The notes under the pieces were generated by a model, which was not told the DNA's origin, made no database searches, and saw nothing but the letters and a program-made list of their open reading frames with translations. The translations under genes and the position numbers were made by a program. A DNA stretch of 5,522 bases from JAEZKC01 sp046538945 (lineage in GTDB: Bacteria; Fibrobacterota; Chitinivibrionia; Chitinivibrionales; Chitinispirillaceae), in contig JBKHHW010000199.1 in NCBI GenBank assembly GCA_046538945.1, positions 1 to 5,522 of the forward strand, written 5' to 3'. Positions 1 to 5,522 of the stretch are shown one piece after another (position 1 is the stretch's first letter; each line of letters opens with the position of its first letter).

Positions 1-880
1 TTCCCTCCTGACCCCGTTTTGCACCGTCCACGAGAAATGAGAGACCCAGGGTCGTTTTCCCTGCCCCCGGCATACCCATGATTGCCAGGTTCGAACCGGA
101 GAGGATACCACCGTCCATCATGGTATCCAGTTCGTTAATTCCGATTGGCATGCGTTTTCTCTGGTAAACGGCACGGCGGGCAGCTGGGGGAATCGATTCT
201 GTTCTGGGATGGACCTCGAGACCGTCGGAGGTCAGCTCAACATCATGCTTCCCTGGCAGAAATCCACTTCCTCTGGTCTTGTGCACCGTGATCTGTTTGA
301 TTGCCCGGGGGCCCATAACAGTGTCGCTTAGTTCTATCACCCCGTCCACTACAGTAAGAGCGGGGTTGGGCTGCTGCTGTTTGATGGTCAGAAGGATTGT
401 GCAGGCATGTATTCTCGTGAGTGCACGAATCTGGGAAATCATATCTAGAAAATCAATTTCTGAAGGTGCCTGGAGGAGAGCGTTTTCGATTCCCTCGAAA
501 ACAAACAGATCTGCGTTTTTGTGCTGTATAGTATCCGAGATAAGCCTTACCAGATTCACTACACCGCTGCTCTTTATCTGCCCTTCGGCCATAAGGTAAT
601 AAAGGGAGTCCGGGACCGCACTTTTATCATAGAACGAGAACGGTTGCAGATGTGTGATTATCTCCCTGGGGCTTTCCGTGAGCAGGTTGAGATACACGCA
701 GCGCATCTGCCGGGTGCGGATGAGGTGAAAGCAGATCTGATGGCACAAGACGGTCTTGCCGGTACCGGGAGGACCGTAAAAGAGGTAGGTGTCGTGCTCG
801 ACAAGTCCTCCCTTGAGAACGGTATCTAAGCGTTTGATTCCTGTCGGAAGCCGGGTGATCTCGGTTGATAGAGTGTTCAT
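1..880 (-). CDS. KaiC-like two-domain RecA-superfamily ATPase (3' end outside the window)
   Basis: This reading frame has no stop before the window edge; 293 residues are visible. The ATG at 880 follows a strong ribosome binding site (AGGAAGG, 4 bases away). Domain 1 spans about residues 11-226: an opening LPTGIKRLD, Walker A GPPGTGKT at 36-43, and a closing HKTRGSGF...DGLEVHPR that matches the end of a KaiC domain (KMRGS...ITDxGIxVFP). Domain 2 opens at about 244 (MPIGINELD) with Walker A GMPGAGKT at 269-276. This duplicated layout is that of KaiC-family ATPases, cytoplasmic proteins that bind and hydrolyse ATP and in many bacteria act in signalling rather than in a clock. Domain 1 looks altered: the KaiC catalytic Glu-Glu pair is T68-E69, and the Walker B Asp is E129 in LFVFEG. 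No kaiA or kaiB is visible, so I withhold the symbol. A two-domain KaiC has roughly 500 residues, so a little under half is probably missing. Family assignment is firm; the role is unknown. Confidence 0.93.
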   Translation of the reverse strand, partial: MNTLSTEITRLPTGIKRLDTVLKGGLVEHDTYLFYGPPGTGKTVLCHQICFHLIRTRQMRCVYLNLLTESPREIITHLQPFSFYDKSAVPDSLYYLMAEGQIKSSGVVNLVRLISDTIQHKNADLFVFEGIENALLQAPSEIDFLDMISQIRALTRIHACTILLTIKQQQPNPALTVVDGVIELSDTVMGPRAIKQITVHKTRGSGFLPGKHDVELTSDGLEVHPRTESIPPAARRAVYQRKRMPIGINELDTMMDGGILSGSNLAIMGMPGAGKTTLGLSFLVDGAKRGQEG

Positions 881-945
881 GCTGCCTTCCTGCTTAGGTG
901 ATGTGTTTCCGATGAAAAAAGGCAATGATGCAAATGAAAACAAAC

Positions 946-954
946 ATTGTACCA
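946..954 (-). promoter_or_regulatory. Extended -10 promoter candidate for the KaiC-like gene
   Basis: Read on the minus strand this is TGGTACAAT: a TACAAT box (5 of 6 matches to TATAAT) with the TGn extension that lets sigma-70 work with a poor -35. No good -35 hexamer lies 16-18 bases upstream. It would start transcription near 938-940, about 58 bases before the ATG at 880. The same bases also fit a sigma-54 site (940-954, TGGTAC-N5-TTGT) except for the C of the -12 GC, so the sigma factor is undecided. A weaker alternative is TTGTCA (1017-1022) with TAAACA (995-1000), spaced 16. Confidence 0.4.
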
Positions 955-1143
955 GAAAAATGTCATAGTGTTCTGTTGTGCTATGCCGTCTGCCTGTTTA
1001 GGCTTCTGAACTTTTTTGACAAATTAATAGTGAAGTGATCCTCGGTCGAGAGGGCGGCATTTCATTTCGATTATTTCAGTATTGTTCCTTCAAGTCCGTC
1101 TTTTCAGTTTTGATTTTTTCGCTTTTTTTGTGGGAAATTTCGT

Positions 1144-1386
1144 CTAAATGGCAATGTCTTGCTCTTTAATCGTTCCCCCCTGATCCGTATCCATCCTTAC
1201 TGCTTCAGCAAGCCCGCTCATGTTGTCGTCAAAAGCCATCACTCTGATATCCTCATCAGTAGGAAGATCTGGGTCGAACGGTATATCGCCCGTGTGGCTA
1301 TCTGCCTCAGAATACCTGTTTTTTACTACAGGTTCTTTCTCATTTTTCTTTTCCTTTCCTTTTTTATCACCACTTTTACTATGCAT
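1144..1386 (-). CDS. Small charged hypothetical protein (80 aa)
   Basis: I do not recognise this protein. The ATG at 1386 has a good purine-rich ribosome binding site (AAAGGAAAGG, 6 bases away) and the frame ends in TAG at 1144. Charge is sharply divided. Residues 1-24 carry eight Lys and one Arg (KKGKEKKNEK at 8-17). Residues 25-80 carry 11 Asp and 4 Glu against only three basic residues, with a Pro-Asp stretch at 34-46 (DIPFDPDLPTDED). There is no signal peptide, membrane segment or cysteine, so it is probably cytoplasmic and at least partly disordered. The last 35 residues (IRVMAFDDNMSGLAEAVRMD...) could form a short helix. It sits alone between the glycosyltransferase terminator and the KaiC-like gene, 263 bases from the latter, with no clear terminator of its own. 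The ribosome binding site and the protein-like composition favour a real gene; lack of a recognised family keeps confidence moderate. Confidence 0.6.
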   Translation of the reverse strand: MHSKSGDKKGKEKKNEKEPVVKNRYSEADSHTGDIPFDPDLPTDEDIRVMAFDDNMSGLAEAVRMDTDQGGTIKEQDIAI

Positions 1387-1626
1387 AGAATACCTTTCCT
1401 TTTTGGTAATTGTGGGAAGAGGTCAGCTTGGAAATGTTGCAGTGGAAGTGAGAATGAAGGTGGGGGATTCAACAGATGGGAAGATATGCTGATCATTAGT
1501 TTTCCTTCCGATCTGTTTTGAAAGTACCTTGCCTGAATTCAATATAATTAGTGCTGGGCAAATGGTTGTGTTAGAGTCGTTTAAGCTTCTTTTGAGAAAT
1601 TGATGTGTGTAACTGCGTCTCGCCAG
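1387..1626. other. Intergenic region without a confident gene
   Basis: Together with the terminator this fills the gap of about 300 bases between the glycosyltransferase stop and the small charged protein. On the minus strand it holds an AT-rich patch (TAATTATATTGAATT, around 1537-1551) that could be part of a promoter for the small protein, but no -35 and -10 pair at good spacing is visible. A frame from 1496 to 1326 (56 residues, AAGGA seven bases before its ATG) runs into the start of the small protein in another frame. Its Pro/Phe/Ser-rich product does not look like a protein, so I do not call it. No repeat or RNA gene is seen. Confidence 0.4.
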
Positions 1627-1648
1627 AAAAACGGCAGGAGCATCCCGC
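1627..1648 (-). terminator. Intrinsic terminator after the glycosyltransferase gene
   Basis: On the minus strand, GCGGGA-TGC-TCCTGC forms a 6-bp stem (one G-T pair) with a 3-base loop at 1634-1648, followed after CG by TTTTT (1627-1631). The hairpin begins 43 bases after the TAA at 1691. The wobble pair becomes an A-C mismatch on the other strand, so the structure favours minus-strand transcription. The stem is short, so termination may be partial. Confidence 0.5.
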
Positions 1649-1690
1649 TTTTCAAATATGGAAGCAAAGATCGGGTCAGGTTTCTCCAGA

Positions 1691-3343
1691 TTAATCATCC
1701 TCCAATGGTATGTTTCTGCTGTTCTGATGCAGTTTTTCAAGCTTGTTGCGGTCAATGCTGTAGACAACCGCTTCGCCTGTCACGCTCAGCTTCCGGAACA
1801 GATGGGGAAAACTGTCCACCACAGCTTCCAGATATTTCTCCTCCCGGGCGTAGGACGGGTTCACTACCAGATAATCGGCATCGATCCGGTGAAGAAAAGA
1901 TGCGATCTTCTGCTCGTTTTTCACCCTGGGGAAGGAGACTGTCCACCTTCTGGAAAAGTAGGCGCTTATGGGAGCCAGAACACTTACTACTTTGGCATCC
2001 TTTTCCGTGTTGTGCTTTAGCCAGTCTGCGGTGCGCAGGAAATTTTTCATATGGTAGGGGTAGTAGTCAGCCCGGTGCTGCTCTTTTATGATCTGGTGAT
2101 TCTGAACCGAGTTTAGAACCAGATAGAGAACGCTGAAGAGAACCACTGCAGTTTGAGCGATTTGCGGACTGAGCCTTGGGGATACTCGGTTTGAAATATA
2201 AGCTACAGTTTTGGAAAACCCGGTCAGAAAGTAATGCAGAAGCATCGGGAGAACCGGAAGAATGTAGCGCGGTTCCCGGGCCGACCACGCCATCAGTATT
2301 CCCATGTAGAGAATGAAATAGTAGTCGAACACCGTTCTTTTCTGTTTCAGTGAAAGCAGGAATCCGGTCAGGGTCAGTAAGGCCGCTATTCCAAGAAGGG
2401 TTATGTAGGACCAACTGGACGGATTCTCGAAATCCTCCCTTTTCAGCCTGAAAGAGAAACCCAGCAGAACTGTCGAGGTGATTGCTCCGTAATACTGCCC
2501 ATTGAGAACCGCTCTTCTGATCAGGTCTCCGGCACCGTTCACCGAAGACATTGGGTCATCAAATCGGAATCTTTTCGCTTCCTCCCTGGAGGGGATGAAC
2601 TCCTGAAGCTGCCATACGGGATCTTCGTTATCAACATCCGCAGACCTGTTCTGCACAATCCACAAACCGATAGGAATCAGAAGAAGCAGGGTGAGTGCCG
2701 CGAAACGAACCGTTTTCATTATTTTGATTCTGTGAAGTAGGAAGTAAACGAATATGCCTCCGATGAGGGCTATCCCCACAGTCCTCAGAAAGAAACTGGC
2801 GAGCAAAAATGTGACAGCTGCGATACCGCTCGGAAGTGTAGGTCGTTTCGAATAGAGAAGGGCAAAGTACAGTGAAAGAAATGAGAAGGCGATGAAGGGG
2901 AACTCGATCATCACATATCCTGCATAAAATAAAGACAGTGAAGACCATGCTGTCAGTGCGGCAACAATCAGGGCATAAACGGGAGTGTATGTTTTTCCGA
3001 AACTTCTGTAGATCGCAAAAAAGGCGATCCCCACAAACAGCAGAATGAAAATGTTGAGAATCAGAAAGTTGTCCGTAAAGTGCATGACAGGGGCGATAAG
3101 AAGCGGAAATCCGAACGGGATTTTGAGACAGGGATAATTCAGGTATGTGAATCCTTCCCCCTCCAGAAGCGATTCAGCCAGGATCATGTAATAAGCGCTG
3201 TCCCACTCTGGACGCCAGTTGATGGAAACGTTTGCTGTGTAGAGAATCGCCACGGAGAGAAAGACCCAAGGGGTCAGTTTTGTCAAAAACCTGTCCAGTT
3301 TTGATTCCCGCTTAAAAATATCCACCTTGCAGTTCCTTTCCAT
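1691..3343 (-). CDS. GT-C fold glycosyltransferase (ArnT/PMT/RgtA-like membrane protein)
   Basis: This is a 550-residue inner-membrane protein with many hydrophobic spans. The first is at about 23-42. It is followed by the external loop carrying the catalytic-type Asp: EWDSAYYMILAESLLEGEGF, with D48 in the position of the first-loop Asp of GT39/GT83 enzymes. Then come IPFGFPLLIAP (75-85), typical of this family, YVMIEFPF (143-150), and REPRYILPVLPML (356-368) near the last spans. From about 400 a soluble domain with ADWLKHNTEKDAKV and YLVVNPSYA is expected outside the membrane. Such enzymes move a sugar from a polyprenyl-phosphate donor to a lipid, glycan or protein; the acceptor cannot be read here. 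I prefer the ATG at 3343, with GAAGGA close before it and 7 bases after the deacetylase stop. A TTG at 3364 would add seven residues (MHHPEGH) and overlap that gene by 14 bases. The spacing implies co-transcription with the deacetylase. Confidence 0.87.
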   Translation of the reverse strand: MERNCKVDIFKRESKLDRFLTKLTPWVFLSVAILYTANVSINWRPEWDSAYYMILAESLLEGEGFTYLNYPCLKIPFGFPLLIAPVMHFTDNFLILNIFILLFVGIAFFAIYRSFGKTYTPVYALIVAALTAWSSLSLFYAGYVMIEFPFIAFSFLSLYFALLYSKRPTLPSGIAAVTFLLASFFLRTVGIALIGGIFVYFLLHRIKIMKTVRFAALTLLLLIPIGLWIVQNRSADVDNEDPVWQLQEFIPSREEAKRFRFDDPMSSVNGAGDLIRRAVLNGQYYGAITSTVLLGFSFRLKREDFENPSSWSYITLLGIAALLTLTGFLLSLKQKRTVFDYYFILYMGILMAWSAREPRYILPVLPMLLHYFLTGFSKTVAYISNRVSPRLSPQIAQTAVVLFSVLYLVLNSVQNHQIIKEQHRADYYPYHMKNFLRTADWLKHNTEKDAKVVSVLAPISAYFSRRWTVSFPRVKNEQKIASFLHRIDADYLVVNPSYAREEKYLEAVVDSFPHLFRKLSVTGEAVVYSIDRNKLEKLHQNSRNIPLEDD

Positions 3344-3350
3344 ATGTCCT

Positions 3351-4088
3351 TCAGGGTGATGCAAATGCGGAACGGGCCTTCAGCAGTTCGTCAACCGTGA
3401 CGAACAGGTATCCTCTTTCAGTAAGACTGTCTACAAGCGGTTCGGTCAGCTTTACTGTCTCGCTTCTGTCACCGCCTCCGTCGTGAAGTAGTATGATCGA
3501 CCCCGGTTTGACGTTTATAAGCACCCTGCGCAGCATCTCTTCTGCCGGCACCTCTTCCCAGTCGACCGGGACCACATCGAAGAGCACATTTACTTTTTCG
3601 GTTTTGCGCAGATACCAGGGAAGCACAATCAGTTTCATCCCTCTGGGAGAACGGAAATGGATTTCATTGCGGTAGCCCAGACTTCTGATGATACTGTCGC
3701 ACTTCTCGATTTCTTTTTTGACAAAAGATGGGGTCTTCAGGATCATGTCCCTGTGCGACCAGGTGTGATTGCCGACCCCGTGGCCCTCCTCGATGATTCT
3801 CCGGGCCAGATGAGGATTGGCTTGGGTGTTTCTGCCGATCAGAAAGAAGTGTGCTTTCACATTCTTTCGGTTAAGTATGTCAAGTATTGAGTCCGTGTAG
3901 GGAGCATGCGGTCCGTCATCGTAAGTCAAAGCAACAAGTTTGCGGTCCACATCCACTCTGTTGAACGCCTCACCCATGATCTGCGGCGTCTTTGAACTCG
4001 CCAGCCTGTAAAAAACTCGTACTGCAAGAGGAGAAAAGATTGTAATCACAATCAGAACTGCTGCTATAAGGATTAGGCGTTTTTTCAT
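3351..4088 (-). CDS. Polysaccharide deacetylase, NodB/CE4 family, membrane-anchored
   Basis: This 245-residue protein starts at ATG 4088 with a weak ribosome binding site (CCAGG about nine bases before). Residues 1-23 form a signal-anchor (MKKR, then a hydrophobic stretch) without a clear cleavage site, so the enzyme should face the outside while tethered to the inner membrane. All five CE4 motifs are present: TYDDGP (55-60; D57 base, D58 metal), HTWSH (108-112; both His bind metal), FRSPRG (145-150; R146), DVVPVDW (171-177; D176, W177) and IILLHDGG (198-205; H202). An active metal-dependent deacetylase acting on N- or O-acetyl groups of peptidoglycan or an exopolysaccharide is therefore expected. 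Motif 3 is slightly unusual: the common RPPYG reads RSPRG, which may affect substrate choice. It is the first gene of a probable operon with the downstream glycosyltransferase. The 153-base gap and a hairpin separate it from the exported-protein gene upstream; I see no strong promoter in that gap. Confidence 0.93.
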   Translation of the reverse strand: MKKRLILIAAVLIVITIFSPLAVRVFYRLASSKTPQIMGEAFNRVDVDRKLVALTYDDGPHAPYTDSILDILNRKNVKAHFFLIGRNTQANPHLARRIIEEGHGVGNHTWSHRDMILKTPSFVKKEIEKCDSIIRSLGYRNEIHFRSPRGMKLIVLPWYLRKTEKVNVLFDVVPVDWEEVPAEEMLRRVLINVKPGSIILLHDGGGDRSETVKLTEPLVDSLTERGYLFVTVDELLKARSAFASP

Positions 4089-4175
4089 GATCAGAACCTG
4101 GAAAATGTTTCATGAATCTTCTCAGGCTAACTATGATCAATATCCATTCCAAGGGGAGTAGCAGACGGGGGCAGC

Positions 4176-4214
4176 AAAACAATGCGGAGCAGGACAGGTT
4201 AAACCGGTCCTGCT
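4176..4214 (-). terminator. Hairpin terminator after the exported-protein gene
   Basis: Minus-strand AGCAGGAC and GTCCTGCT (4207-4214 with 4188-4195) form a perfect 8-bp GC-rich stem. Inside it, after one mismatch, GGT/ACC adds 3 bp around a TTA loop. The stem starts 27 bases after the TGA at 4242. The following tract is poor (CCGCATTGTTTT), so it may terminate inefficiently or act mainly to protect the 3' end of the transcript. Confidence 0.5.
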
Positions 4215-4241
4215 TGGGCTGACTTTTAAAACGAAGTGATG

Positions 4242-4928
4242 TCAGCGGGTCAGAAAAAACTGCCGTCTGTTTCTGTTCAGGTATACTCCAGCACCACTTT
4301 TCCTTTTCTGGGAAAAGGTCGCCTCGCTTGGGACGGCACGTCCCTTCAGATCAAAGAACAGAGAACTGTAGTCTTTCTTTCCTGATTGACTCATTACCGC
4401 TGTGTTTTTCACTCCGCTTCGGATTTCGTGCTGGTATATGCTGATGACTGTGAGGGTGTCCTGTGAGAAATTGGTTCTGGCTACCATGTTGATCCAGATG
4501 GTATCCCCGCGTTTCCACCCTTTTGGCTCTTCAGAGATGCTCAGGTGAGCTCCTTCGGTGGGATAAAAGAAACTGTAGTCATATTCGAAATCGGACATAA
4601 CGAGAGTGTCGCCGATTTGTATACTCAGGGGAGTGAAGAACTGGTCCTGGTAAAAGGGAGTATGTATGAATTCGAAATAGTGCCTCTGACTTCCTCTCAC
4701 GTCGGCATTGAACTTCACATGCCACTGTTCCATTTTCTGGGAATCGGTGTAGAACCAGATCGAATCCAGGATGATTTCGTTCTGGGTGTTGTTGACTGCG
4801 ATAGCCGATCCGGGATCTTTCCCGTACTGCAGCGTGTAGAGAGTGTCCTCCGAGAAACGCAATTCATCTGCGTGACCCAGAGTAAACGCAAACAGCACAC
4901 CTAACAGTGAGACTCTGCCTACATTCAT
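4242..4928 (-). CDS. Exported beta-rich protein with a possible C-terminal sorting tail
   Basis: I do not recognise the main domain. The ATG at 4928 has an excellent ribosome binding site (AAGGAG). Residues 1-20 are a Sec signal peptide (MNVGRVSLLGVLFAFTLGHA, cut likely before D21). Residues 21-185 are rich in Thr, Ser, Asp and aromatics in alternating patterns (IQIGDTLVMSDFEYDYSFFY, GDTIWINMVARTN) that suggest a beta-sandwich, with no cysteine or catalytic motif that I can name. The C-terminus has FDLKGR (192-197), GVYL (214-217) and a basic ending. This resembles the [FY]DxxGR ... GxY pattern of type IX-like sorting domains of Fibrobacterota and Bacteroidota, but it is shorter and lacks a regular final strand. 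If real, the protein would cross the outer membrane or be attached to the cell surface; otherwise it is periplasmic. It has its own promoter and terminator, so it is probably monocistronic. That it is a secreted protein is firm; its function is unknown. Confidence 0.85.
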   Translation of the reverse strand: MNVGRVSLLGVLFAFTLGHADELRFSEDTLYTLQYGKDPGSAIAVNNTQNEIILDSIWFYTDSQKMEQWHVKFNADVRGSQRHYFEFIHTPFYQDQFFTPLSIQIGDTLVMSDFEYDYSFFYPTEGAHLSISEEPKGWKRGDTIWINMVARTNFSQDTLTVISIYQHEIRSGVKNTAVMSQSGKKDYSSLFFDLKGRAVPSEATFSQKRKSGAGVYLNRNRRQFFLTR

Positions 4929-4982
4929 GGTTACTCCTTATCTGAGGGTGAAAGCTTCGTCGTGGTTGTCCTCTGATAATTC

Positions 4983-5011
4983 AAGATAGCACCGGGTTTT
5001 GGTGTTTACAA
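4983..5011 (-). promoter_or_regulatory. Sigma-70 type promoter of the exported-protein gene
   Basis: On the minus strand TTGTAA (5006-5011) and TATCTT (4983-4988) are 17 bases apart, each matching 4 of 6 consensus bases, and TGC directly before the -10 supplies the extended -10 element. Transcription would start near 4976, giving a leader of just under 50 bases to the ATG at 4928. Its position right behind a terminator hairpin and before a gene with a strong ribosome binding site supports the call. Confidence 0.55.
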
Positions 5012-5022
5012 GTCTCCTGATG

Positions 5023-5050
5023 AAAAAAGCGTTATCGCTTCTGATAACAC
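5023..5050 (-). terminator. Intrinsic terminator ending an upstream minus-strand transcript
   Basis: On the minus strand GTGTTATC and GATAACGC pair over 8 bp (one T-G wobble) around the loop AGAAGC, and are followed at once by TTTTTT (5023-5028). The stem has only moderate GC content but the U-run is good. It would end transcription coming from the 5051-5522 region or beyond and insulate the promoter at 4983-5011. Confidence 0.55.
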
Positions 5051-5522
5051 TCTTTCTCATAAGCGGCTGATTACTCAGAAGATCTGGTCACATGAACGGC
5101 GAATCGGGTGGGAACTTTGATAACGGGACTGTCTGGATGGTCACGGGTCGGGACATCGTGGTGAGGTGTATCGGGCAGAACCTCAATCCGCTTCACACAT
5201 CGGTGGGGAGGATATGTCCAGATTTGGCGGTCAAAGGTGGGAAACAGCTTTCTTCGGAGATTCTCGACATCATCTCCAAGTCTCTCGGTCCGCACCGTTA
5301 TTTAATTGAATAGGAAGGGAAATGTAGTCTCTCTCCTCTTCTTTGCTTCTACTCCTGTGCAGGCCCCGGGCCATGTTTCCCGTACTCTCAAAATAGGAAA
5401 TTGTTTTAGGACAGTTGCCCGGTGGAAACCGTTTTGAGACTCCATTCACTGTTCCGGATTGATTTCCCGGCGGCATTTTTCTTGCTTTCCTTCCTCGTTA
5501 TATCTGACACCGCATGACAGAA
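5051..5522. other. Unassigned region with competing short frames
   Basis: No gene can be called here with confidence. On the minus strand a 68-residue frame (5476-5270, GAGGAAGGA 11 bases before its ATG) is followed by an overlapping 74-residue frame (5295-5071, GTG start, no ribosome binding site), which ends 20 bases before the terminator at 5050. The latter is rich in Pro and His, as antisense frames often are. On the plus strand a 73-residue frame (5092-5313, no ribosome binding site) has a more protein-like composition but no promoter that I can see. None resembles a family I know. The terminator implies some minus-strand transcript, so this could be the remnant of a decayed gene, a small-protein gene or an untranslated 3' end of a gene beyond the window. 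Confidence 0.4.

Noticed and set aside
279..829. Plus-strand frames of 106 and 102 codons
   Set aside because: They are antisense to the KaiC-like gene, which has two Walker A motifs, a strong ribosome binding site and an unbroken frame.
1016..1021. Perfect TTGACA on the plus strand as a -35 box
   Set aside because: There is no -10-like hexamer 16-18 bases downstream and no plus-strand gene follows.
1039..1052. Small inverted repeat CCTC...GAGG between the small protein and the KaiC-like gene
   Set aside because: Only 4 bp of stem, with no T-run on either side; too weak for a terminator or operator call.
1326..1496. Minus-strand frame of 56 codons with AAGGA before its ATG
   Set aside because: It overlaps the start of the 80-residue protein in another frame, and its composition (Pro/Phe/Ser, then Lys/Arg from the A-rich tract) is what non-coding DNA would give. 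The 80-residue frame has the better protein character.
1159..1521. Plus-strand frames of 120 and 90 codons rich in Phe, Leu and Ser
   Set aside because: Antisense to the Lys-rich part of the small protein; the runs of Phe, Leu and Ser are simply the complement of A-rich DNA.
1423..1767. Minus-strand frame of 114 codons overlapping the end of the glycosyltransferase
   Set aside because: Its first part is the glycosyltransferase gene read in another frame. An internal ATG at 1698 has GGAGG directly against it with no spacing, the terminator hairpin lies inside it, and the end is Ser/Thr/Pro-rich without protein-like character.
3970..4182. Minus-strand frame of 70 codons upstream of the deacetylase
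   Set aside because: It mostly reads the deacetylase signal-anchor region in another frame and has no ribosome binding site.

Overview
The window looks like ordinary chromosomal DNA from a free-living bacterium of moderate GC content. All four confident genes, and one probable small gene, lie on the minus strand. The best taxonomic hint is the exported protein at 4242-4928. Its C-terminus (FDLKGR, then GVYL, then a short basic tail) resembles the C-terminal sorting tails common in Fibrobacterota and Bacteroidota. A Fibrobacterota-like (for example Chitinispirillia-type) host is an inference from that tail, not a firm identification. I see no integrase, transposase, CRISPR array, tRNA or rRNA.

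Layout in the direction of transcription (high to low coordinates): 5051-5522 holds no gene I can identify and ends in a hairpin with a T-run (5023-5050). Directly after it comes a good promoter (4983-5011) and then the 228-residue exported beta-rich protein (4242-4928), which has its own terminator-like hairpin (4176-4214). Next come two genes 7 bases apart: a membrane-anchored NodB-type polysaccharide deacetylase (3351-4088) and a multi-spanning GT-C glycosyltransferase (1691-3343), followed by a hairpin terminator at 1627-1648. A small, strongly charged protein (1144-1386) stands alone. Last is the first 293 residues of a KaiC/RecA-superfamily ATPase with two P-loops (1-880), cut off by the window edge and preceded by an extended -10 promoter (946-954).

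Functionally, the deacetylase and glycosyltransferase form a likely two-gene operon that modifies an envelope or extracellular glycan. The GT-C enzyme would move a sugar from a lipid-linked donor outside the inner membrane, and the deacetylase would remove acetyl groups from a glycan in the same compartment. The exported protein upstream may share that surface theme but is a separate transcription unit. The KaiC-like ATPase is unrelated in function, has no kaiA or kaiB visible nearby, and is probably a signalling ATPase rather than a clock component.

I found no convincing new multi-gene system. The points most worth a second look are the altered active site of the first KaiC domain, the short sorting-like tail of the exported protein, the orphan charged small protein, and the undecided 5051-5522 stretch.
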